NCBI GenBank assembly: GCA_024500155.1
Contig: CM044857.1
Location: forward strand, 1,676,501 to 1,740,500
Origin: Chenopodium formosanum
Taxonomy: Eukaryota; Streptophyta; Magnoliopsida; Caryophyllales; Amaranthaceae
DNA length: 64,000 nt
Reading direction: 5' to 3'
Each line of letters begins with the position of its first letter. The stretch's first letter is position 1. The notes under the pieces are model-generated. The model worked only from the letters and a program-made list of their open reading frames with translations, had not been told where the DNA came from and ran no database searches. Positions 13,447-23,509 of the stretch are shown piece after piece. The translations under genes were made by a program, and so were the position numbers.

Positions 13447-14040
13447 CTTTCTTCTCCTGAATTAAGAACAAGGGTCTATATTAGATATGGTATTGGTTAG
13501 CTCTCAAGGTATACACTCATTTATTAATTAACACCCTTGAAACTTTCACAATAAATTTGAAGCTAACAAATTGGGATAGCAAAAGCTAAATTCCCTAAAT
13601 TTGTAGCTTTGTCAATCAATTATTGATTGCTAAACAACCATACATTTTTTTTTAGAACAACCAACCATACATTTAATAAAGCAACACATAGATAAATAAA
13701 AATAATTCCCATAAATTTCCATAGCTTAGAAATAATTTATTAGAGTGCTTTTGATTGAGGATTGGCTCATTGGAATGATAATATGAGATGAACAATTTCG
13801 GGAAGTGAAATGAATTAATTGTCAATAAAATAAATTAATTGACAAGGAAATAAATAGAATTTTATTAATAATAAAGGAAATGAATAGAATTACTGAAATA
13901 AAAATGAGTTCCAAAAACTTATGCATTACATAAGCTCACTGACTCACTGTGGTTACACCACTTATTACTTTACTAAAACTGAAAGAAATAATAAACGAAA
14001 ATGAAACTAAGAATCCTTAATGAAAAGGAACTATAAAGGT
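13447..14040 (-). other. G1 leader between the extra ORF and gag
   Basis: No protein is supported here. On the minus strand a splice-acceptor-like TTAATTCAG lies 14 bases before the gag ATG, so gag may be reached by splicing out part of the leader. The rest is AT-rich. Confidence 0.4.
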
Positions 14041-14763
14041 CTAATCCTTTCGAACATTGTCCCTCTTATCAGTGGACTTTTTGTAACTTCCAGGATCGAA
14101 CTCAAGATCATATGTCTCCTCCATGGGTTTAGGTGACTCTGGTTCAGGCTCTACTTGAACGAACTCTACCTCTTCCTCCTCATCAGATGAAATATCAATT
14201 ATTATTGGGGGTTGGAAGTGGATTTGGATCGGAAATCTCCATAAGGGAACTATCAACAGTGTTGTTACTCTCTTCCATCGCTTCTCCCTGTTCTTGCTCT
14301 CCATTTGCCCCTAATTGATTTCCTGTGGAAGAAGAACTACCTGACTGATGGCTAGAAGAAGGGGGATTATTCCCCACTGGATTGTCATAGTAGTAATCTG
14401 GATAAGGAATATGCATACGTTGACCATGGGCTTTCTCGACCCTAATGAGATATGTAATGAAGAATCGGTAATCTGGATACCACTGACCAAAGAAATCCTT
14501 ATGCTTAGAGTAGTTTGGAATGTTCCCTGGAAGGTAGAAATCAGATAACTTTTTCTTAACAGCAAGATATGGAGGCCCATCTGGAAGGCAATAAACGATC
14601 ATAGCAGAGATACAATCAGGGAGGTCATAAAGTTTGTTTCCAAGGACGTTACTCATATAGAAACAATAGTAGCGAATTTTCTCCACATTATCGTAGGGGT
14701 GTTCACATTGTTTTTCTTGACTAGAGTACCAATTTGGGTGTTTTTGGAAGGGAGGTTCGACAT
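14041..14763 (-). pseudogene. Extra ORF upstream of gag in the Tekay-like leader, unknown function
   Basis: A coding-like stretch in the same direction as gag. It opens after an acceptor-like TTTTCAG at 14764-14770 with DVEPPFQKHPNWYSSQEK and runs about 240 residues with one frame change near 14215. The middle is rich in aromatic residues (KIRYYCFYMSNVLGNKLYDL; YRFFITYLIRVEKAHGQRM); the end is low-complexity Ser/Gln followed by an acidic tail (ISSDEEEEVEFVQVEPEPES). I do not recognise the family. A short exon-like piece, GAAAGCAAGGATTGAG between an AG and a GT, lies upstream at about 19472-19487, so the ORF may be spliced. Alternatives are a retroelement accessory protein or a captured host gene. 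Confidence 0.5.
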
Positions 14764-15050
14764 CCTGAAAAGGAAAAGACTTAGAAAAGAATTCCCTTTC
14801 CCAAAGAAAACAAAATAATACAGTTCTTGCATGAATTAGGTTCAATGTTCAATCAAACAATTTTCTTATTTCTAATCACATAATTACATGCTCACAAGTA
14901 ATCCATTCACATGATTAAACATCACAACCTAAATATTAATGCACGCAAGAACATGATTATTTCTAACTTATATGCCCAAAATCTTTCCTACCAAATCTCA
15001 ATCACCAACATACTTTAAAAAGCTTTTAACCACTAGTAGAAAAAATGCTA

Positions 15051-15315
15051 TTTGTAACTGGCGAAATTGACTTTTTGTAACTGGCATTGTTGGTTGCGAA
15101 TGCCGTCGTTACAACTAGTGAAAATTATTCGTAACCGGCTAATGTTAGTTACGAATAATATACTATTCGTGACTAGCTTAACCTAACGCCAGTTACAAAT
15201 AGTTTATTTTCCAAGTTAGAAAGCATGCTATTTGTAACTGACATTAAGTTATGCCGGTTACAAATAGAGTATTACTTGTAACTTGCATAGCCTAACGCCA
15301 GTTACGAATAGTGTT
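15051..15315. repeat. Left subterminal repeat array of the CACTA element
   Basis: Repeated TTTGTAACTGGC / GCCAGTTACAAA units, some with CG in place of AA (TTCGTAACC), in both orientations at spacings of about 15-40 bp. Confidence 0.85.
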
Positions 15316-15682
15316 TTTTTTTAAAAAAAAAAAATTAATTAGCAATTTCCTCTACTGCCACCACACATACACTACTATTTTTTAATGTGAAGACCGTAAA
15401 ATATTAATAAACTTTTATAAAATACAATAATTATCTCTAACCAATAAAAATGTCAAATTTAAGCGACATCTACATATATACATCATCAACTCTAACATAA
15501 TATTGAATTGATGTACTTGTAAATTACAAACATGTCTCTCATAATTCACAATAAATAATACTCTATAACTAAAAAGATAGTTCGTTAAATGATACAGTTG
15601 GGGCATAAGAGCCAAAAAAAAGTATCAATAGATGATAGCTACGGGCTACAGCCAAAATGAATGAAAAAAATACCACCAGTAT

Positions 15683-16351
15683 TCCTACCCCGGATAAGAG
15701 CTTCTACGGCATCTAAATCCTGCAGTTAATTTAAAGTACCATAATCAAATTATGTCTGCAAAATTTCAATTGAAACGTCTCCTACATAGAACAATAAACC
15801 CACAAACCACATTGAAGGATTCTTCACATAACTTGGCAACTTCTATTGTTAAAGGTTGGCAATGTTCTACTATGAACGAACAAATGTATGATGACTAACA
15901 TTATTGGGAAATAGCATTAACAAATCCATTTGATATAGCAAATACATTTATTAACAGTTAACCTTTAGTTCCCCATAATATGAACAAATAGGTCAATCTA
16001 AATTATTTTCATATTTTTGTGACATGTCATTCACAAACTGGAAAAGAGAAAGTGTCAAGCCCATATTTTTTCATTATTTTTGACACAAACTACACACAAA
16101 AATGGACTATGCAACAAAGAACTCTACTTTCAATTCATAAAAGTTTTTAAAATCAATAATTCATCCACCTGATGCATTCAAGATTTAGAAGGCACTGCTG
16201 CCTCACCTATGGTTCAACACTCTTTTATACAAGTAACCAATAATCACAATGATGAAAATACTTACAAGATGATTTGATGGCTCGTCCAGCAATAACAAAT
16301 GTGGCTTCTTGAAAGTAATCTTTGCAAAAGCTACTCTGCTTTTTTAACCAC
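15683..16351 (-). pseudogene. Captured fragment of an ABCF (GCN20-type) ATPase gene: two exons and an intron
   Basis: Exon 16266-16351 reads KSRVAFAKITFKKPH then LLLLDEPSNHL, the signature-to-Walker-B segment of ABCF proteins; the codon for Gln of the SGGQ signature has become TAA. After a donor-like GTAAG and about 546 bp of intron, exon 15683-15719 begins behind CTGCAG and reads DLDAVEALIRG, the expected continuation. Homology is lost by about 15683. Keeping the intron shows that genomic DNA, not mRNA, was captured. The source gene is not in the window. Confidence 0.85.
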
Positions 16352-18606
16352 CTGTTACAAAAAACCATTCTATCCATTAAGGGAGTAAATGCTGTATGAT
16401 GACCATGGAAGCAGCAGCAGCAATAGCAGCAACTCTAAGGCTTAATCCTAATAGAAAAAATAAGATAGTCATCATACAAAACAAGATAGTCACCATAAGC
16501 AATTAGCAAAGACTCTCATAAGCAAAAACAAGATAGTCCTTTATTCTTTGTAGTTCACTTAGCTTTTAGCAAACTATTAATTCCCATATCCACACTATTT
16601 GACACAAGATAAACCCCAAATTGCGTATCAAATGCACACACAATTCCGGGGATAAGCAATACGATTCTCATCAAATCCTACCACTTAAAAAAAAAAAATT
16701 AACCTCGTAAGAATGTCAATTACTTTTTTCTACATATCTATGTCCATTACACAACCTCACAACCATTCAAACATAAGGTTCACAACCTCACATATAAAAC
16801 CCCAAGACAACACTACAATCAATAAGACTTAATAAAATCTAGAAAATTTACAAATCTAAGTCATACGGCCTAGATATTTATCCCACATTCATAAGAGAGA
16901 CAAATCATAATATATTCACTTGAAATTAACAATATTTTCATACTCTAATATTCGAACTCCTTGTTTTTACTCTATCATCATTTGTCCTAAAACATGCCTT
17001 GTATATTTATCTTAGCAAAAGATAATGGCTACTAGCAAGGAAATGAATAATCATTCATTACCAAGTACCAACCATCTACAATCATTATAACTTCTACTAT
17101 TTTGAAACAATCCCAAACAAAGTCACAAAACAAAATTAGATACTAGTATAGTCGCAAGGGTTATGTTTCGATACAGGGAAAGAGAAAACTAATTGGAAAA
17201 GGTTTTTACTTATTTCTAATACTTGTTGTAACACTTAGAACTCATAAGAAACAAGCCTCACACTCTCCAATGGAAACATTCAAATGATTTAAAAGGAAGC
17301 ATAACTGATTTGGAAGTAGCAACTGGACAAAACAACAACAACAAATTTTCCTAATCGGATCAGATATACAAGAATGAAACTCCCAATTCCCACATAAAAT
17401 AATATAAAAATAAAAAATAAAGCTAATACAACTTTCCAAGTGAAATTTAGGACTCCTTAGGCTGGAGCTAGCAAGCAATTAGATGATTCTACCTAATGGG
17501 ATAAAAATAAAATAAACAACATAATCACAGTAAAAAGTAGGCTTCCTGGAGCAAGACATCAATTCAGCTTCACATCATGGTGATCTGAGTGGCCTCCAAG
17601 AAAAAGAATGACAGATGGTTTCAAACCAAAAACTTTCTAAGAGTTCTTAATATTCTAAATAGTCTCGCGGTATTCAAAAAAGGAAAACTAGTCATGGGTC
17701 ATATGCAGTCTTTTGCTCTTATTCTATTAAACAACAACACAACAACAAGCCAAATAGGATTAAAATGTCCATATAAGATACACTGCATAGCAAACAAAAT
17801 ATCAATTATTAAAGCAAAGGATTTGTTGCACAGATAAAGAAGCCAGTCAAGCAGCTGAATATGAAGCATTAGAAAGTAAACACACACTGCCCAGACCTGC
17901 AGTTGTTCGCAACAAACCCTCCGCAAGGAATCCCTGTAACATGCCAGCAACAGATAATCATTATGCAAAGCCATTTACGTCAAAGTGTAAAAAATTTGAT
18001 ACACTTTGCATAAAAAATACATTCAAATAATGATATATATCTTAATCTTTCCTTAGAAAATTATCAATAGACAGAGATTTTGCAAGGGGTAGATTGCAGA
18101 TGACAATCATCGCATCGATGACAGTAATTCACTTTATTCCCTCACCTTGTTTGGTCAGCATAAGTAATAGTGTAGTACTGTAGTAAATTCATCCACAAAC
18201 TGGCATTTCTACTGAAATGACTCTCATTCTCATATGTTTACAAGCTACCTGGGATACTTCTATTTCAAAACTTCATCATAATCATAAAAACCATAATTCA
18301 ATCAAAAATTTGAATCAAACCCAATCATATAAATTAAAAGGGGAATTAAATTAAATTAAATTAAATGAACATACCCTAGTATTTAATAAAAAATCCCCTT
18401 TCTTTCACAACCCTTTACGAACATAAAGATCACACTGAGAAATCCTTTCACAATACAACAAGCATAAGCCCAATCGACAAATCCGCAACATCATCAATCA
18501 AAACAATAAGAGTATTTGTAACCTTAATTCCTCTTTATAATGAACCTTAGATTGAGAAATTGGTATTCGATAATTACAACAATAAAAAAGGAAAAAAAAT
18601 GCTTAC

Positions 18607-18681
18607 TTGAGTAACCGCTTCAATGGTTGAGGGAAAGCTCGGAAACTGCTTCGACGAACTAAAAACTCTAGCGTTATCCAT
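18607..18681 (-). pseudogene. Captured first-exon-like fragment inside the CACTA element
   Basis: ATG at 18681 starts MDNARVFSSSKQFPSFPSTI and runs 25 codons to a donor CAA|GTAAGC at 18606. The region before it (18690-18950) looks like a 5' leader. A second exon-like piece at about 17899-17936 lies between a TTACAG acceptor and an AG|GT. The source gene is not recognised, and it is unclear whether it is the same as the ABCF donor. Confidence 0.4.
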
Positions 18682-19064
18682 GGAAAAAGGGAAAGGGGAC
18701 GGTGATTGATGCCATTTTTGGCGATTTGAGGAAGAAGATTGGGGGAAAATGAGAAAAGATTGAGGGAAATGAGAAAAACAGGAAAGAGAAATAATGAAGC
18801 AAAGAGGACGATGAAAGAAAACCAGGAACAAGCCACACGTTAAAGACCAAAAAGACAAAACTACTATAGGTAAATTGGGCAATTCAGCAAAGGGGGCAGA
18901 GGGTAAAGGCGTCATTTCCCTGTTCATAAGGAACAATAAATGTGCAATAGTAGTACTTGAGGATTTTATATAGGTTAAAATATTCCCTTAAAAAAATTCC
19001 AACGAGAAATTGTTTTCTTTCTTTAATAAAAATAAAATAAAATTATTTCCAGTAATTTAATATT

Positions 19065-19458
19065 TGTAACTGACGTTGTAAGTTAGTTACAAACTTTTTG
19101 GTCAAAATTTCTTTACTTAATATTTGTAACTGGCATTTGTAAGCTAGTTACAAACGCTTTGGTCAAAGTTTCTTTAACCTAATATTTGTAACTGGCGTTT
19201 GTAAGCTAGTTACAAACTTTTTAGTCAAAGTTTCTTTGACTCAATATTTGTAACTGACATTTATTTAGTTGGTTATTAATAAAACTTCAAACAATGACAA
19301 ACCACATATTAGTAACTGACATTTACTACGTTGGTTACTAATGTCATGAAATTTGTAACTGACATTATCTTAGTCGGTTACTATTGATGCTTTCGTAACT
19401 AGCATAACATACGCAGGTTACTAATAGGGCGTTACAAATAGCATTTTTTCTACTAGTG
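19065..19458. repeat. Right subterminal repeat array of the CACTA element
   Basis: TATTTGTAACTGRC units recur about every 65 bp, each paired with a GYTAGTTACAAA inverse, ending in the terminal inverted repeat. Three near-identical units of about 65 bp stand in tandem at 19065-19255. Confidence 0.85.
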
Positions 19459-19461
19459 AAC

Positions 19462-19871
19462 ACATAATATTTACCTCAATCCTTGCTTTCCTGCAAAATG
19501 AACAAACTAAAAAAAAATATTTTGACTCCTTTTTAAATAAAAATTTTCAAAAATAAGAATCAAAAAGACCAAAAAATTCGGCCCTCTTTTAAAAAAAAAA
19601 AATTCGAACACCCTTAATAAATAAAAAAAATATTTCGGATGTTCCCAAATAAAAAAAAAATTCGGACCTCTCTCATAAAAAAAAATTCGGATTCTTAATT
19701 TAATCAAATAAAATATTTGATCTTCTCAAAACAAAATTAAATAAAATAACACTTTTTAGAAATCCACAATTAAATAAGTACTTGGCCAAGTTTTTCAAAA
19801 TAAGACACTTTAAAACACATTTTTGGCTTTAGTGGTAATAAAATCTCAACCAAAGCTCCCAGATACCTCTT
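19462..19871 (-). other. Proximal leader of Tekay-like G1 with primer-binding region
   Basis: Right after the 5' LTR end at 19872 the minus strand reads AAGAGGTATCTGGGAGCTTT, a weak match to the tRNA-Met type primer site (TGGTATCAGAGC). Further in (about 19570-19690), CCGAATTTTTTT units recur about every 30 bp as a degenerate tandem repeat. A short exon-like piece lies at 19472-19487. Confidence 0.5.
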
Positions 19872-20138
19872 TGTAACACCCTAGAAATTCCTTTACTTTA
19901 AAATACTTGTTTTGCTCTATTTAAAACTCAAAATAGGAAAATCTAAGACATTACCGCCACCGTGAAGACAGCTAAGGCAACTATCAAAGACACACAGTGG
20001 AAGACTACTTTTAAAAACCTTCAAAACGACTCAACCTACAACTTGGAACCATTGTAGGCCCTTAACAAAACCGAACCAATTCAAAACCTTTGCGTTAGTC
20101 TCACGATCATAATATAATAAAAGCAATAAACATATCAT
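19872..20138 (-). repeat. Tekay-like G1 5' LTR, piece 1 (U5 end)
   Basis: Matches 6071-6400 of the 3' LTR but lacks about 53 bp of repeated AGTCAA-type sequence. It ends with ATCAT (20134-20138), the left copy of the Athila target site; the right copy is at 32944-32948. Confidence 0.9.
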
Positions 20139-21522
20139 TGATATGTCCATTTTATATAGTGATTTACCCCCGTCCCTTGGCCATAATTAGTAGTGCTTTG
20201 GCTCTTTAGAGCCACTTTTTATTACTAATTTGTGTTTTCTAGTGTTTTCATAGTTTTGGTTGAGTTTTGTAGGGGATTGCACATTGGGAGCATTTTCCCG
20301 GGATTATTTAGAGCAACTACGAGCATTGGAATAGCACGACCACCTTTCGTAGCCCAAGGCCGGTTAGAGTCATTAAACCGGTGATTAAGGGCTCGACATA
20401 TGAGATACCGAGGCATTTGGACCGAGTATTAAAGCCTCAAGGAGGAAATTTAGTTTGGGCCGAAGTTAATAGCCCAAACAAGAAGTCTAAGACGTCCAAG
20501 AGCTTCGCCCACCCGGGTATTGCCTCGCTCGAAGGCGCGCTCGGTCGGGCGGGGCGAAAGAAGAATCAGGGCATTCGCCCGAGCTTGCGCCCAGCCGGGT
20601 GCGAGAGAATACTTGGAGACAAAAAGGCGTGCCCGACCGGGCGCGTGTTTTGGAGAGTCGTTTTCGACGATTTTACTTAGTTTCGAATTAGGATTTTTAG
20701 GAGTTTGTAAAAATACGTTTTTATAGCTTTAGATATAATTATCTCTCTCTTTCATTAGTTTTAATCTTCTCTTAAGCTTAAACTTCTTTCTTGTTTCTCT
20801 CTCTACAACTTTGTTCCTTAATTCAACTCATTATTTCCGTTAACTTTGGTAACGATTTCTTCCTTATTAATTTCAGTAATTTAATTTCTTTAATTCATCA
20901 TGACTTGTTTATTTGCTTTGATTAGTTCAGATTTAATTATGTGTGAGTATTTTCCTTTCTAGGGTTTGTGGGGATCCATAAATAATATGAAGGGGTAATT
21001 TATTATTGTTGATTGTCAATGCTTGATTAATTTCCTATTGATTAATTTAATGCTATGCAATTAGATTAGGCCTGGTTTAATTATATGAGTTATGCAATAT
21101 TGATTCGAGATTCGAGAGATGAGAATTGATGTTTAGGCTTAGTTTCAATAGGCGGACTAATTTATAAATGGTTAAGTCGAGATTCGAGAGATGAGATTTA
21201 ATACCGGTAAATTAACTCTGTGATTGTAATACGTAGCGAAAGCCCTTTATGATCTGATTAATTGATGCATTGATAATTGATTATTATGTTTTACCCTGGA
21301 ATATTATTTATAGGTGAACCTATACCCTAGGCTTTTATTCATTGATTTCTCCCTACTTTTATTTCCCTTAGTTTACTTCATCATATCTATAATTTAGTTA
21401 CTCTATAATTTAGACTATATTAATTAATTAGGAATAGGAAGACTTGTTTCCCTGTGGATCGACCTTTCTTCCCTATCTGCATAGTTAGAGGAACTTAGGA
21501 ATTGTTTTTTACTAGGTGATAC
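20139..21522 (+). repeat. Left LTR of the Athila-like composite, plus orientation
   Basis: About 1.38 kb, from TGATATG to about GGTGATAC. It contains three copies of a GC-rich near-palindrome (CGCCCGGYCGGGCG type, 20540-20640), an internal direct repeat CGAGATTCGAGAGATGAGA at about 21107 and 21175, and the CCCTGTGGATCGACC stretch near the end. It is an inverted copy of 31553-32943. Confidence 0.85.
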
Positions 21523-21968
21523 GACTGACAAATTTTCCACATCTCAATCCTACTCTAGCTCTTGATGGAGTGCAATTCGAGATTAAACCCCAATTTATCA
21601 CGATGATAGAAAGGAAGCAATTCAGTGGAGCTAAGGGTTAAGACCCAAATCTTCATATTGCAGATTACTGTTAATATTGCAATACCATTAGGCAAGTTGG
21701 GGTCACAAAAGACCAAATCAGGGAGATCCTTTTTCCTTTCTCTTTATGTGGAAAGGCTAAATTGTGGTTTAATGGTTTGAATAGAACTGCGCTTGGTATT
21801 ACTAACTGGGAGACTCTTGTTTTGAATTTTTATAACTAATATTACCCTACAGAGAGGACAACTTTACTAAAGAGTGCAATTTAAAATTTTGCCCAAGAGC
21901 CAGAGGAAACTTTATATGAGGCTTGGGAAAGATTCAAGGATCTGCAGAGAGAGTGTTCCCACCATAAT
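21523..21968 (+). pseudogene. Athila-like gag fragment, plus orientation
   Basis: Homologous, in inverse, to about 30776-31215. About 340 bp of leader and the gag start are deleted at the junction after 21522. Several stops are present (for example AAGGGTTAAGACCC, where the other copy has AAGGGTGAAGACCC). It retains a CAG codon after GATCTG, which is a TAG stop in the right copy. Homology ends at ACCATAAT, 21968, where the orientation of the element flips. Confidence 0.85.
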
Positions 21969-23115
21969 ATCCCCATAAGACCCCTCAATACGGCCTAAGG
22001 CATGTCCTATGCTCTGTAGATCCCAAACGGTCTCGGAGTCTTGCCTAGGGGGAGGTGGAGGCATATGAGGTGGTGATGGCACCACCATGGGCTCAGGCTG
22101 GGGTGGTGGTGCTCGCCCCTGTGCATGGGCAACTAAAGCATTATAGGTATAAGACTCTTGCCCAGGGGGAAATGCGGTCAAATCGGGGTTAGGCAGGGGA
22201 AAGATAGGCAATGGTTGCTCTGTTCCTACCCTAACACACTAATGGGGGATTTTTTTGCTATCCAACCTTAACCAACCCAAGTCCTCTAGATGACTAGTGG
22301 CCATGTAAGTATCCCCACCACAGTTAGTGAAACCTTAGGCCCTAGTCTCACTAAATCCAGCTTTCTTAACCGATATCCTAGTAATTAAGCCTCCTAATCG
22401 GATAGGGGTACTAGCCATGGTGCTAACCGTGGCATGCCTATTCAAATGGTGGATAATGTATCTACCTATGTTTAATTTACCATAACCAAACACATAATGT
22501 CCAATGACTGCTAGTTCGTTAGTTTGTGCATTGTGTGGTTCATTCCTGCCTAAAAACCAAACACCCGAAAATCTTTGCCAGATTTTAGGGACAGGATGAT
22601 GAATAGGTTGGGCACTAGCATGTTGGGTGTTTGTGACCGGCAAACCAGTTAGAACACAATAGATATCTTCCATTTTATATTGTTCATGCCAATGGTGGGA
22701 GTGTTCAGATTCCAAATCAAACAATTTACAAAATTCGATATAAGTTAAACTAATATTTTTATTGTTCACCTAAAATACAAATTTGGCCTATTTTTACTAT
22801 TAACAACATTCAAAGAGGAAAGAAATTCACAAGTTAATTTATGAAATGTAGGATAATGCATATCAACAAATTTTCTCATTCCTATATCATTAATGAATCT
22901 CCTAACATAGTCATATAATCCCAAAGATTCAAGGGCAGGGCGGTGTAACCACCGACAAGGTATTACCTCATGCTCGTAGAGCTTGATAAGCCGTTCCCGT
23001 TGTGTTTCCGTGGTGATTCGAATGCTTGGCCACTGAGGAAGCTGCAAATCCGGATCTATCCTTGGCTTGAACTTGAACCACGCCCCCCTTGTGATCTTGG
23101 CCTCTTTGATGCCAT
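21969..23115 (-). pseudogene. Athila ORF-1/env-position protein, broken
   Basis: Minus-strand ATG at 23113-23115 opens MASKRPRSQGGRGSSSSQG, then a frame change near 23055, then DLQLPQWPSIRITTETQRER and HEVIPCRWLHRPALESLGLY. A stop at 22766-22768 separates the middle part (IEFCKLFDLESEHSHHW; MASTPIRLGGLITRISV). A proline-rich tail (PPPQPEPMVVPSPPHMPPPP) is cut at 21969. This layout matches the ORF found downstream of pol in Athila-type elements (ATHILA ORF-1). Its role is unknown; an envelope-like origin has been suggested for the family but nothing here shows it. Confidence 0.7.
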
Positions 23116-23509
23116 TTTTGTAAATGGGTTTGTAAAAAGTTTGTTTGAAATTGAGTGAAATTGGTGTAGAAATGTAGAGGATGAAGAGAGGAGAAAGATT
23201 ATGTAAAAATTTTTGGACTTGGGTGTGAATTGGAGAGGAGATCTTAGAGAGAAGGTAGAGGTTTTAAGGTTTTAAAGAGAGAAATAATGGAGGAAAAGAA
23301 ATAAGGAGGAAAGAAAGAAGGAGGAAGAAGAAAGGAGCCCAGCTGACTCGCGCCCAGTCGGGCGAGCCACCTCTTTAATTTTTCTTCAGCTCTCGCACTC
23401 GGTCAGGCGCCATCTCGCCCGATCAAGCGTGAAAATAGTCCGTACTCGTCACTTCTCGCGCCCGATCGGGCGAAAATCTATGAAATTTTTACCTTGCTCT
23501 CGCGCCCGG
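23116..23509 (-). other. Athila-like non-coding region with GC palindromes
   Basis: Purine-rich GGAGGAAAG repeats, then several copies of CGCGCCCRRTCGGGCG-type near-palindromes (23349-23510) in otherwise AT-rich DNA. It ends at CCCGG, the target site of the first solo LTR. Confidence 0.6.

Larger units (their letters stand above)
15031..19458. mobile_element. Non-autonomous CACTA (EnSpm/CMC) transposon with captured gene pieces
   Basis: Ends are CACTAGTAGAAAAAATGCTA at 15031 and its inverse (…TTTTTTCTACTAGTG) ending at 19458. The 3-bp duplication AAC flanks both sides (15028-15030, 19459-19461). About 290-390 bp at each end carry many copies of TTTGTAACTGRC in both directions, the usual subterminal binding-site arrangement of this superfamily. 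No transposase domain is seen. The interior (minus strand) holds exons of an ABCF gene and a first-exon-like fragment. It sits in the G1 leader. Confidence 0.93.

Noticed and set aside
18574..18936. 120- and 77-codon minus-strand frames in the CACTA element
   Set aside because: Only the 25 codons up to the GTAAGC donor look exon-like; the remainder reads like leader sequence with no recognised domain.
20525..20640. Regular GC palindromes as a CRISPR-like array
   Set aside because: Spacing is irregular, the repeats are imperfect, they recur in LTR and non-coding retroelement DNA, and the genome is eukaryotic.
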